Notes: generated by a model from the letters alone, not told the origin. A stretch of 64,000 nt of DNA from Enoplolaimus lenunculus (GCA_030248215.1 JASANG010004062.1:1-64000); one strand, 5' to 3'; positions 23,404-33,963 are shown, numbered from the stretch's first letter. Numbers and translations: made by a program.

Positions 23404-23769
23404 TAGAGAAGTCCTCAGGCCGGGCCCCGGCGCAGGTGGGGCCGGAGCCATACGGTACCATGGACAGTACCAGAAAAACTATGTTCCGTGGCATGATTTA
23501 GCCAAAATCTGAACACAGCACAGTAAGTTTATTACATTACCGTAGGCAAAATGTCGCGTGACGCGATATGGCGAATAACAAGTACACTAAACTCTTAACT
23601 TCACAACATTGGAATATCAACAAATTGTCTCGTGAACTGATATGATAAAAACCATATAGTAGTCCCATGTACATGCTTACGCAAAACGTACATAAAATAT
23701 GAAGTTTAGTGTATTTTGCTGGCTCCGGCCTTGGCCCCGGGTAAAATCCTGGCCCCGGAACATCTCTAT
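23404..23769 (-). mobile_element. Family N TIR element, right arm
   Basis: Mirror copy of the element at 989-1,351, with the same ends and flanking repeat in reverse complement. Confidence 0.6.
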
Positions 23770-23909
23770 TAATCAACATGAGATAGAAATTTAGCCATTA
23801 CCCGTTTGGCACCTGTCGAAAAATGTCACACATTCGGGAATTCGACTCAAAATTTCAGCTTTGTGGGGCCAACCTACAGTTACACTACTGTGCAATGGCA
23901 CATACGGTA

Positions 23910-24232
23910 CCGATAATCGGATAACAATTTTCATTACAAAATTAAAGTCAAACGTAATACTGGCCATAAGCAATCTTAAATGCTACATCTACGCGTGTGT
24001 CCAGGCGTCAGAATAACGTAATTGGATCCTACAGGTAAACAAACTTTTTTGTTCGATGATAAACTCGTTTCACTACATCCATGGAATACGCGAAAATCAT
24101 TCGGGGGGACTCCAAGTAACAGTTTTATACCACTCCAGCTGATTTTCGGAAACAACTGGCCTTTTCCGCAATTCAACGAACTTTCCGACAATTTCAGATC
24201 CATCCGATGTGTAACCGTATGGCATAGCACCC
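23910..24232 (+). other. Segment of about 320 bp present only in the right arm
   Basis: Where the left arm reads from GGCACATACG straight into ACCCTTACG (in complement), the right arm has about 320 extra bases. Its edges carry CATACGGTACC and AACCGTATG, a weak inverted repeat, suggesting an insertion of a small element or the loss of one from the left arm. It is open in one frame on each strand for over 80 codons without an ATG start in either. I do not recognise a product. Confidence 0.6.
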
Positions 24233-24801
24233 TTACGTTCCTATATGTACGTATCATTCCGTTTTTTATTTTACTCGAGTAAAAATAAAAATCACACTGC
24301 CTTCGTTAAGTTCCTCATATTCAAAAACATACAAAACCACAGTATGTGTATGTGTTATGCAACATCATATAAACCTGGTTTACATTATCCTTTACAAAGA
24401 TGGAGAAACAAAATAAATCATTGCTAAAGTCGGTTATCTTGAACAAAGTCAAACGAAAAACAATCAAAATCAGTTTGCGATCAAGTAGTAGTCTCATTTG
24501 TACTGCTCAATCCTCCAATCAAAATCAGTTTGCATTCCAGTACCTGTTTCGGCTGTCCTCACAACAATTGTTGTTTGTGAGGTTCCAGTTGCTAACTGAG
24601 TCAAATAGCTGTTTATGGCACGACAAACGTATACGTATAGTACATAATCTTGCGGTGTTGGTGTTGCAAATATTAACTTCAACCAGAACATTATAACCAC
24701 GTTTAATAGCACATACATATTTAAAGACTATGGTGTTGCAAAATAGAAAACATTTGACAAATATTCGGGCTCATGTACACTTCCCTCAACATTTAAACTT
24801 A

Positions 24802-25934
24802 AAGCCCTATTCACATGTGCAAGTTTTTGCTGCGAGAACTTGCAGCTGCAACTTGCACGAAATACTTGCAGCCAGGGTGCAACCGGAATTCCGGTTCCGG
24901 CATTTTTTCACCTTCCGGTTCCGGTTCCGGTAAATTTTTACCGGATTTAAAAATTCCGGTATTATAATTTGGCCGTTTTCTTAACTTTGCTAATTTTTAA
25001 GAATCTCTTTTGAAAGCCACTTGTACTCCGAATATAAGCCATTGATGGTGGATTTCACTTCAGTCGATGACGAAAATCTAAAATATAACAGATAAAATAA
25101 ATACTCACAAATAATAGAGCAAAAAATACGATTAAAATGAAATTTTTGGTGAAATGCATTTTTCACTTTCCGGTTCCGGTTCCGGTAAAATTTTCAAATT
25201 CCGGTTCCGGTAAATTGTAATTCCGGTTGCACCCTGCTTGCAGCTGCAAGTATTTGTAAACAATCATAACTTTCATTCTGAATCTTGACATGAATTTATG
25301 TGAATAATTTGCAGACCACTGCAATAAATATCAAACATAACCTATAATCTATCAGTTTAGCCAATGATGATAAATGAATTCGACTTGCAAGACTATTCAT
25401 ACCTACGAATTAATTCTTGGCGTATATTAAAAATGAATAAATTGCAGCTGTAAGTTCTTCGAATGAATTTTTCAAAAAACTTGCAGCTGCAAGTTTCAGT
25501 TGTAAGAAACATTCATGCGCAAAGAAGGGTATACTCGAAGTTTCTTGACTTGAAAAAGTTTTCGTCACGATGCAATCTTTATTTAATGCTTAAAAATTTA
25601 AAACTAGTCCCATTACTTTCGCCGTCGGCTGTCAATTATCAAACAAGTTAAATATTTGAATTAATTCATACTTCTTGAATAAATTCAATAAGTCTGAATT
25701 AATTCAAAAGGCGCTCAGCAATATGTCTTCTAATTGGCCAATGAAAATGCAAGCGCAAGAAATTCGAGCGATTTCCGACGGCGTTCACACGTGCGAATTA
25801 AATCCAATCCCGTGCATTCTAATGAATAATTTGCAGCTGCAAGAACTTCAAATCTGCTTTGTGACCAAACTTGCACGTGCAAGTTGCATGTGCAAATTTA
25901 TGCTGCAAAACTTATACGTGTGAATAGGGCTTAA
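24802..25934. mobile_element. Family P TIR element, host of a nested E insertion
   Basis: Ends AAGCCCTATTCACATGTGCA and CGTGTGAATAGGGCTT are inverted repeats, and a TTAA lies at both borders, which would fit a piggyBac-like target site. The interior repeats the palindrome CTTGCAGCTGCAAG several times. A family E element sits inside at 24,873-25,236. No transposase is visible. Confidence 0.65.
24873..25236. mobile_element. Family E element nested in P, with perfect 8-bp duplication
   Basis: CAGGGTGCAACCGGAATTCC at the left and CCGGTTGCACCCTG at the right are terminal inverted repeats. CTTGCAGC flanks both ends exactly (24,865-24,872 and 25,237-25,244). An 8-bp duplication with CAGGG-type ends fits the hAT superfamily. 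The interior matches the E copies in the arms, including the central exon-like segment. Confidence 0.9.
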
Positions 25935-26192
25935 GACTTTTACGCTTAAACTCAAGCTTATGCTTAGGCTTAAGCAAGCCTCTTATTAAACCTAGGCTCA
26001 ACCTTGCCAAAGGAAGTGAGCAAAAGCCTAATATCGTAACCAGTTTTACTAGTAAGTACGTACATATTTAAATATGTGTCAACCATTTTCACTACTGCAT
26101 ATACCAGTACATGGACAATATATATACATTGCTATGCTTAAATTTAAAATAATGATTACTTTCCGAAAAATTTCTTGCTGCGTCTAACACCC

Positions 26193-26397
26193 GTATTCTC
26201 AAATGTGTGTAGCACCTATCACAAGCTGGTAATAGGTCTTGTAATTTTTGGAAACCAACGCATGGTGACGTTCGAAATTTAGCACATTGTTCGCGTTTGA
26301 TTTGCCCTACGTCTGTACCGATTTTGAAATCAGCAATTGCAGATGTTGTTCTCAGTTGGAAAACCTATCGCTAACGGATGATAGGTGCTATACGCAA
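26193..26397. mobile_element. Family F element
   Basis: GTATTCTCAAATGTGTGTAG at the left; GATAGGTGCTATACGCA at the right, with CACAAGCTGGTAATAGG and CAGCAATTGCAG inside. About 205 bp. Confidence 0.75.
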
Positions 26398-27060
26398 TAA
26401 TGAAATAACGAAATGAAAAATACATAACTCAAAAAAATCGATTCTACGTAAACTGCATAATTTAGTTTTTCCGATTTCCCAATGTTGTAAGACATAGAAT
26501 AAGTTGGCAATGCAGATCTGAGCCAATTTTTTTTGAAAAATCATGCATTATTGATATGTGCTTTATATAGTATTTGAACGTAGGTCGTTAGATTGCTTAT
26601 AAATTATGTCATGTATTTTTGGCTCAACTGAAATTATAACAACATGCTGAATTGTATCTTGAACAGTGAGACCGTTGAGTTCACAGCGAGCACTGTCAAT
26701 TCCAATGAGTTGACTAATCAATTCGCAAAAAGATTTCGTTATTTCTGGTTATTTTTGAGTTAATAACTATAAACATTCGTCGGCATTATAGAATTCGTAT
26801 AGTTGAAATTTAGGCAAATTAATCTAAACTGTCCAATTATTACATACATGACACAATATCCTAATTTAGTATTAATTTACGTAAATATACCTACATCGTT
26901 ATAATTTATTAAAACTCACTGCACAACACTGGCAGATTCAAAAAAACGCCAACTAGGCTTACGCCTAGGCCTCGACACATGAATCAAAGCCAAAATTTTC
27001 TACTACAATTCAGTACTAAAATTGCGTTTACCTTTTGAGTCGTTTCGTTCCCGATCTTTT
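26398..27060. other. AT-rich stretch with no recognisable feature
   Basis: No TIR element, tandem repeat or supported reading frame seen. A short GGCTTACGCCTAGGCCT near 26,956 is a minor hexamer-like trace. Confidence 0.5.
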
Positions 27061-27088
27061 CAGCGATTATATATCACACCGCTTCATC

Positions 27089-27130
27089 CAATCAGCGATT
27101 GGGAATTTTTGAATCCACCAGTTATATAAA
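27089..27130 (+). promoter_or_regulatory. CCAAT/TATA module 1 (candidate promoter)
   Basis: A CCAAT (27,089) and an inverted ATTGG (27,099) lie about 25-35 bp upstream of TATATAAAA (about 27,122). Another CCAAT follows at 27,172. A CCAAT box normally binds NF-Y, and TATA boxes set Pol II starts about 30 bp downstream. No coding sequence can be assigned. Confidence 0.3.
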
Positions 27131-27906
27131 AATAATTAAAATAATACGCTTACCTAACGACCGACCAACAGCCAATCGGCGATGAGCAAAAACGTCTCGT
27201 TGTAGCACGAATTAGACATCTAAAATTGAAATAACATATAAATTCAATTATCTGATTTGAAAAAATTTTTATTATAAACATTTTTGAATATTAACTTCGT
27301 ATTATTTCACAAAATTTATGCGTTTTCCATTTAAAGGCACAACCTGCGTTCTTTGCTAAATTCAAAACCATCACATTAGAATCTTTGAAAAAAATTTAGA
27401 AATTTTGCGACCTTAAGAAACGAATTTTGTAAAAATATAAATTTGGAAGTGAAATGATCAGATGAGGTCATGAGAAGCTCAAATATACAAAAATTTTCAA
27501 AATCCAACTATTTTTCGGCAAACACTGGCTGGGCGGTGGAATAACCGAAAAGAACCCAAAAAATCCAAGCTGATCCGGATTCACAAGATTCTCGACACTG
27601 CTTGTGGTGATAGGACTAGGAGAAGCCAAACCAGGACTTTATTTCGAAAAGGTATATCCTCAATTATCAGCTTTTTGCGGCAACAAAATTTCTAGGCGTC
27701 TACGATTGAGCAAACTATTCTAAAACCTACAAAATAACTTTTTTATTCGACTTCAGAAATTTCACTTTACCATAAATCTTCGATACCCCTTTCCTCGCGC
27801 ACCTTAATACGACTAAAATTGGCTCATTTTCTAATTCCTCCCCATAAACATTGGATTTACTTTACTTAACTTGCCTTTAGTAGCGCACAAGTTTAACCGC
27901 AATCTC

Positions 27907-27988
27907 ATTGGTCGAAAACTTACACAAAACAACCAATAAAATCACACCACAGTTTTAAACGGCCAATCATATTTTGATATTATAAAAC
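27907..27988 (+). promoter_or_regulatory. CCAAT/TATA module 2 (candidate promoter)
   Basis: ATTGG at 27,907 and CCAAT at 27,933 and 27,963 precede TATTATAAAACCC (TATA core at 27,981-27,987). An open frame without an ATG near its start runs downstream over about 28,010-28,220, including a basic stretch (KKRRVQTRAR). I do not recognise it. The arrangement resembles a compact Pol II promoter, but this is inference. Confidence 0.35.
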
Positions 27989-28399
27989 CCACATTTTCTC
28001 AAACTATATTATTTATCGATATTATCGTCGCAAACACTACACAAGTTACTCGGTCGCGAAAAATTAGTTGTCCAACAATTAATGGAGTAGACACTAAACG
28101 GAACTCAAAGAAGCGTCGAGTGCAAACGAGAGCGAGAAGCCAAATCCAATTTTTGTGGCACAAAGGCAATCAAATGTCTGCGGTAAAGGTGCGTAGAGAC
28201 CTTCCTAAGTTTGTTCACGGGATCTCTACTTGATCCGTCCGTCCGTGCTAATAGTTTGGGTGTTTGTAGAAAAGTTTTTTCCAAATTATGCAAAATCGCA
28301 GCATGATTTCCTGATATTTTGAGTACTTTTGAACATACTGTGGTCGCTACCAACGGACTTGTTTTAATTTATGGTTCATTATAACATCAAGCATGTTTG

Positions 28400-29328
28400 C
28401 CAATCAAATACCTGCATTACCTTGCATCTTAACCAATGATCACAAAACCTGTAAATGGCTTGTGAGTCGCATATATTTCAACCAATCACAATGCATCTAA
28501 CATATATTGATTGTGCAGCGAAACACTACAGCGCCAATAGAAATTCGTCTCCGATTTACGTAATGCTATTCAAATCCTCCAATCACAAGCTAATCGCTTC
28601 AATCAATTTCCTTATTTATTAACACCAATCAAATGATCATATACATGGTACGCTTCCCATGACCGTTTCATTACCATTGGCTGACGACAAACAGAATAAA
28701 TTAACCAATCAGATGCTAGCATTCGATCGTGCTAAAAACTATAACCAATCAAATTACACCATCAGCGAAGTCAAAAATTTTGCTACCATATCAACCAATG
28801 AGTTATTAGAATTGCATATAATTTAATACAAAATCAATCAATAAGACAGCAGCAGTTGAAATCGATTGACCAATCAAATTAACCACTCGAAATACAGGAG
28901 CAGTTGAATTCACCAATCAAATGATAGTACAGATAGAATTAAAACTTTACTATTTTTAATTTATTAAACCAATCAGATATCAGAATGCTAAACCAGCTGT
29001 AAATAACATAGCAGTAATATCCTCTAATAATTTATTTGTTAAAGTGATTGGTTTTCTAGGCTTACAAATTCTACCAATGAGATGATTGCGCCCTCTGGGT
29101 ATTAACACTTTAAAATACATTTATTAACCAATCAATTGTCAGAATACTGAATCAGTTAACCAATCGGATTGCAATTTTAATTAAATTTTTTCGAAAAAAT
29201 TTAGCCCAAAAGCTGTTAGCATTGGTTGTGACAAAATATGACCTTGTCGGAGCTAATACCAATTCAGAATGCTACTGGACATGCGTGTCGCGTAGGCAAG
29301 ATTTCAATTCGTTAAGGTATAAAACCTC
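28400..29328 (+). promoter_or_regulatory. Dense CCAAT-box cluster ending at a TATA box
   Basis: I count 19 CCAAT/ATTGG sites between 28,400 and 29,263, about one per 48 bp, 16 of them on the plus strand. Most extend to ACCAATCAAAT or ACCAATCAGAT. The sequence between sites is not repeated, so this is not a simple tandem array. A TATAAAACC lies at 29,319, about 55 bp after the last CCAAT. Read plainly it is an upstream activating region for plus-strand transcription from about 29,350. No gene is recognised downstream, where a family D element begins at 29,376. Confidence 0.5.
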
Positions 29329-29375
29329 GCGTAAAAGATTTTTTCTTGTCCGTCCACAAAATTTCGGGAAGGGAT

Positions 29376-29537
29376 CGTGCCCGTAGCCAAGGGGAGCCAG
29401 GGGGGCTCAGACCCCTTGGAAAAAATTTTGCCCTCCTAGACCATTTTCCACCTTGCTTGTAACTCATTGCAAACCATTGAATGCCCCTCTTGATAAATTT
29501 TTAGACCCCCTAGCAAGATAAGCTGGCTACGGTCCTT
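29376..29537. mobile_element. Family D element with perfect 8-bp duplication
   Basis: CCCGTAGCCAAGGGG at the left and AAGCTGGCTACGGTCC-like sequence at the right. GAAGGGAT flanks both sides exactly (29,368-29,375 and 29,538-29,545). This fixes the D family as an 8-bp-duplicating, probably hAT-type element. It sits 50 bp downstream of the TATA box at 29,319. Confidence 0.9.
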
Positions 29538-29745
29538 GAAGGGATATTAAATTCCACCCCTGTTTTTGTATTTGCACCTGTTCCTGGGAACGAATCTTCA
29601 AATGCAGTGAAAATATAGTCATTGACTGAGCGAACGACCGCAACAGCAACAATATCTTTGTTCAATAAATAGAAAAAAATCACCTGTGTGCCTACTCATA
29701 TTTAGTCCTGTCCCTTAGAAGTAGTATACGTATAATATACACCCC

Positions 29746-29870
29746 CAGCGGCAGATGCACAAATTTCTGACCCGAAGGGCGAGCTGGCAAATGTTATGAA
29801 ACGCAATTTTTACTGTATCCTATATATCACAATTTTCTGAGGGTAAAAGAGTATAGGGCACATCATTAAT
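29746..29870 (+). mobile_element. Family L element, partial
   Basis: CAGCGGCAGATGCACAAATT start, then TTCTGACCCG and GAGCTGGCAAATGTTATGAA, TACTGTATCCTATATAT. Only one end is clear. Confidence 0.6.
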
Positions 29871-30041
29871 ACATTGCGTATTTTTGTCATGTTTACAAAA
29901 TTTTTGGGAAAAGTCATAAAAAAGCTTTCACTTGTGTTTATGGCCCTGGCCGGAAGCAGTAGAAAAGTGAGGATATTCGACGCAAATTTTTCAACGATTA
30001 TTTCAAGCTCTGCAGTAAGCACAGCAACCCTCATCATATCT

Positions 30042-30078
30042 ATATATTAAAGCTGGAATGCTCCACATACGTAATTTG
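30042..30078 (+). repeat. Dispersed ATTAAAGCTGGAATGCTC motif, copy 1
   Basis: A motif of about 36 bp (TATTAAAGCTGGAATGCTC then CACATACGTAATTT). Related copies lie at 38,357 and 62,781. Flanks differ between copies, so it may be one end of an unrecognised element. Confidence 0.6.
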
Positions 30079-30404
30079 GGGGGCAGCGGTCCAACATTTT
30101 ACTGTATGTATAACAAGAAAAACACGGATATGCAAATCAGAGCACGTTCTGAGCTTTGTTAATTAAAAAGTTGCAAATCTTGCAACACGTTGACTAGTAA
30201 TGTTTACAATACAATCATAAGTAAAAATTCATAAGTTGGGTCAAAACTTTTCAAACGTACCCTAAAGGGCGTATCACAGGATTTTGGCAAGCGAAGGGTT
30301 ACGTTCTATAAAAATTTCAAAGGGGTGGGTATGGGTTTCTAGCGTTATCGACATGAGCCCTAAAATACACCATTCGTTATGCCCTTAAAACCGACCTAAA
30401 ATGA

Positions 30405-30532
30405 TTTTCTAGGGGGCTGAAGGCTGAACATCCTGCGCCAACTCAGCATGCTAGCGAGAGCAAAGCAGAGGGGTCAAAATTCTTCCAGGAGGGGTTGAGA
30501 CCCCCGTTGGCCCAACTTTGGCTATCGGCCTC
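30405..30532. mobile_element. Degenerate family D element
   Basis: CTAGGGGGCTGAAGG, then TTCTTCCAGGAGGGGTTGAG and TTTGGCTATCGGCC resemble a worn D copy. Ends are poor. Confidence 0.4.
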
Positions 30533-30779
30533 TGAGTCGTAGTCAATCTATACACGTCAGTCGTTGAAAAGGATGAGTTGAAAAAATAAAGGTGGAATAA
30601 AGATAATTATAAATAGATACATAAATAGATTTATTTCAAGATTTCAAAATTTACTTTAATTTTCTTTTCGAAACCAAGACAGCGCACTGCGGGATCAGCG
30701 GGCCGGAGCGTAAAAGCCGAGACGATTCTAAGCATCCTCATACAACATAGACAGAAAAAAATTATTAAACCTAAGTCTA

Positions 30780-30840
30780 CGTTTAAGCCAACATCTTTAC
30801 TTAAACCTAAACTAAGCCTAAGCGTAAGCGTTACTCTTAA
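30780..30840. repeat. Degenerate telomere-like hexamer tract
   Basis: CCTAAGTCTACG and CCTAAACTAAGCCTAAGCG units with heavy decay; probably a relic of a family A element ending near ATGTCGGCC. Confidence 0.45.
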
Positions 30841-30898
30841 ATGTCGGCCATTAATTTCGAAGAAATGCTAGAAATCGCATCGAAGCCTAAAAATAACA

Positions 30899-31067
30899 GC
30901 CAATGCATAGAACCGGAGCGTAAACAGTAGTATAAGCATATTCGTAAGCCTAAGTGTAAGAATGAGCTTATATATACGCCTATACCTAAACAACAGATTA
31001 GTCTAAAGCTTAAGCTAACTCTTTTGCAGTCCCGCAGAAAAACGTGCCGCCCCTGATCTTTAGGGCC
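30899..31067. mobile_element. Family B element
   Basis: GCCAATGCATAGAACCGGAG at the left and CCGCCCCTGATCTTTAGGGC at the right, with CCTAAGTGTAAG and TAGTCTAAAGCTTAAGCTAA inside. Confidence 0.75.
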
Positions 31068-31439
31068 AAAATAACAATGGACCCTCTGCCCCTGGATTCG
31101 CTAATGCTACCCTATTCCTGGACACAAGTTTTTACGCCGAATTTCATTTTAGCATTCGCCTTCCAGTCCCTGCGACACGACTTATACATTCAAGCAATAC
31201 ATTTGATGATTATATGTATACGTGCCCTGTATTTTAATAAATTTTTTAAAATTACATTCCCGTTTTTTTAATTTTTTTAGCACTACCCATGAAGTGTGCG
31301 GGGGGGGAGGCGGAGAGACAAGGAGGGGAGATGGGAGATGAACGAGACACACAGTTGTGTCGTGTACGAGTCGTTGTTAAAAAAAGTTGTCCCCCGAAAA
31401 ACAATTTTTTACGGAGAATTTTTTATGCATCATTTTAAA

Positions 31440-31930
31440 AAATTTATAGTACAATCTTATATACATATGTATATATACTATTATTTCTACATACATATAT
31501 ATACTATTTCTACATATGTTTGCATATATGTGTACATGTATGTAAAATATATGGCTAAATTCGTAAAAAATATACCGTTAAAACACGTAAAAAACTAGCA
31601 TAAAACACACAAACACCGCCGATCATTCGCAAACCATCAAAAGCGACTTAAAAAACTGGGTAAAGTGTTAAAGAATTCCACTATGTACACCAACATAAAA
31701 CTGATCTATACCACAAACATATATGCATCTATATATTCATATATATACACGTATATACATACATTTATGTATCTTTACATATAAACATATATATACATAT
31801 ACCTATATATACATACACATCTATACATACAATATTTATGTATATTTACATATTAACATATATATAAACGTATATATACATAAAGATCTATACATACAAT
31901 GTTTATGTATATTTACAACATATATACAGA
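31440..31930. repeat. TATACATA-rich microsatellite region
   Basis: Imperfect TATATACATA/CATACATA repeats across most of the stretch. The tyrosine/isoleucine-rich frames over it reflect the repeat. Upstream (31,068-31,440) I see only a G-rich purine run near 31,295-31,340. Downstream to 32,372 nothing recognisable. Confidence 0.75.
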
Positions 31931-32372
31931 TCAGTGGCGAAACCGAAACAATTTCTAAAAAAGGGGGTAGGGCGGCGCGAGATAAAATTGTAGGAAAAAA
32001 CACAAAACCAGACGCGATTTTAGCGATCGTAATCCTTAACACAAAATCCTCCGTTTGGATCCGAGTAAAGTCGCTTGAGGCCAGAGTGGCCCCTCCCTTG
32101 GTTCCGGAAGAACATAATGGTAGACAAAAATTAACACACACACTGGCGTTTTACACACATATAAATATACCAATAACTTGCAATGTCTAATTTCAATAAA
32201 AAACGCCAATTTTTTATGGTGTCTTTTTAGCAAACACATGTCGTATAATAAATACACACATAAACAACAACATAACGTCTCGTGCATAAATCATTCGATA
32301 CGTCACACAGATTTAAAGCGTATGTGAGAACTAATTATTGTTTTTTTACTGAAAATATGAGGGATATACACT

Positions 32373-32516
32373 GGCCGGTAGCCAGGGGTGGGTGGGGCAC
32401 GGGGGGGGCTCAGTTTTCTCGGGAAAAATTTTGGCCCCTCCTAGAAAATTTTCATCCCCTTCCTTGTAAGTCAACGAAAACTCTGGTATGCACAACAAAG
32501 TGAGCTGACTACGGTT
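32373..32516. mobile_element. Family D element
   Basis: CCGGTAGCCAGGGGTGG to GTGAGCTGACTACGG. Near-identical GGATATAC/GGATATAG lie close to each end, a likely 8-bp duplication with one change. Confidence 0.8.
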
Positions 32517-32630
32517 CTGGATATAGAATCAAAATCGGCTAATGTGGTCCAATTGTTTGTTGATAAAAATACTAAAATTCCAACTAAAACATATTAATTT
32601 CCAGTTTTTTCAGTTCAATTCGTACAAGTT

Positions 32631-32773
32631 CGTAGCCAGCTCACCTTGTGACCAGAGCTAAACATTTTTCAGTACGGGAATACAACGGTTATCGATGACT
32701 TACAAGCAAGGTTGAAATTTTTCTATGGGGCAATATTGTTCCAGGAAGCTGAGCTCCCTCTGGCTACGGGCGC
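32631..32773. mobile_element. Family D element, reverse orientation
   Basis: CGTAGCCAGCTCACCTTGTG to CTCTGGCTACGGGCG, with TTACAAGCAAGGTTGAAA inside. Confidence 0.8.
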
Positions 32774-32967
32774 GAATCCTTATCGGGTCGCAAGTATTGG
32801 GGGCGTGCGAGGGCGTACGGACTGCCTGCGGACACCTTCGCGTCGGTCTGGCTGAAAATTTTTTCTATAAAAATGTTAGGAATATCTGCCTTATCCGTGT
32901 GTAGGTTCTTGCCCCTCCGTGCTAACAATTCCTAGTTCCAGAGCTGAAGTAGTTCTCACCTCATAAA

Positions 32968-33140
32968 ACGAGCCCGTAACCAGATGGGAACCAGCGGGAA
33001 CTGAGTTAGCCGTGGAGAAAATTTTGCTCCCGCCGTGAAAAGTTTCACAGTTGCATGCAAATCATCACACGCCATTGTATGCCCGTTCCAGCAATTTTTC
33101 AGCACCCCCCCTCTAGCAAGATGAGTTGGCTACTCGGGCT
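32968..33140. mobile_element. Family D element, diverged
   Basis: CCCGTAACCAGATGGG to GATGAGTTGGCTACTCGGGC; the TTGCATGCAAATCATCA segment replaces the usual TTGCTTGTAAGTCATTG. Confidence 0.7.
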
Positions 33141-33284
33141 TGTAAAAAAACTGAACACATTTCGAAGTAGAGGGACGCTGCTATTCTTCGAAAAGGAACG
33201 TACCTGGCTACAAGATGAAAATTATACACTGTAAGTAGTATTATGGTTAATACATATTCGTAAAACGTTTCTTCTAATAAAACA

Positions 33285-33431
33285 GGCACGTAGCCAGCTC
33301 ACCTTGCTAGGGCTGGGGCGCTAATAACTATTCAGGAGGGCATATTCAAGGATTTAAAATGAATTTATAAGCAAGGTTGAAAACTTTCTAGAGGGGCCAA
33401 AAAATTTTCCAGGGGGGCTGAGCCCTCCGCA
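33285..33431. mobile_element. Family D element, first of a tandem pair
   Basis: CACGTAGCCAGCTCACCTTG at the left. It runs directly into the next D copy, so its right end is shared or lost. Confidence 0.75.
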
Positions 33432-33586
33432 GGCCCGTAGCCAGATCATCTTGCTAGGGGGGCTAATAACTATTCAGGAGGGGCTTTCAATGAGTTTACA
33501 AGCAAGGTTGAAAACTTTCTAGTGGGGCGCACAATTTTCCAGGGGGAGGCTGAGCCCCCTGTGACCCCTCCTTGACTACGGGCCCG
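33432..33586. mobile_element. Family D element, second of a tandem pair
   Basis: GGCCCGTAGCCAGATCATCT to CCTTGACTACGGGCCCGT. Head-to-tail with the preceding copy; the two are closely similar, suggesting local duplication. Confidence 0.8.
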
Positions 33587-33782
33587 TAATAGAAACGATA
33601 TATTTGAAGCTTCGGCCCAAATAGCCCCCCTGATTTTTTGTACATAAATATGTTTCGATCGATATGTATATAGTTGTATTTATACAAACATATGTACGTA
33701 CTTTTTAACTGCTCAAATAAAAACATTGACCTTTTTATATATACTAAACATACTGCTGTATAGTGACTTTACTACGTATTTA

Positions 33783-33963
33783 GTACCGGAACAGACACGG
33801 GTGGCGGCTCCTGTATAACTCCACGGAGGGGCGCCCAAACTCGCGATCGACAAGCCAGACGCATTTTAAACCTTTGGCGGTTTTTCTAATCGGTTGGGGT
33901 AGGGGCCTCTTAAACAGTGACCCCCACCAAATGGGGGTATGGGGCGCTGGCTGCTCCGGCTCT
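33783..33963. mobile_element. Family K element
   Basis: TACCGGAACAGACACGGG to GGCTGCTCCGGCTCT. It shares CCAGACGCATTTTAAA and the GGTTGGGGTAGGGGCCTC segment with the copy at 42,519. Confidence 0.75.

Larger units (their letters stand above)
12964..24791 (-). repeat. Right arm of giant palindrome
   Basis: Reverse-complement copy of 287-11,736 with the same repeats in mirrored order. It differs by scattered substitutions, microsatellite length changes, a few GC-repeat unit variants and one extra segment at about 23,910-24,232. These differences argue against a simple same-molecule foldback artefact. A false join of two haplotypes or of diverged duplicates in the assembly cannot be excluded from sequence alone. 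Confidence 0.95.

Noticed and set aside
287-24791. The palindrome as a single giant foldback transposon
   Set aside because: Its arms contain many independently inserted families with their own target duplications and no common terminal duplication is visible, so an inverted segmental duplication fits better.
28105-28353. Minus-strand frame of 82 codons between CCAAT modules
   Set aside because: TTG start, no recognised motif, and the plus strand is also open there; kept only as a target for a homology check.
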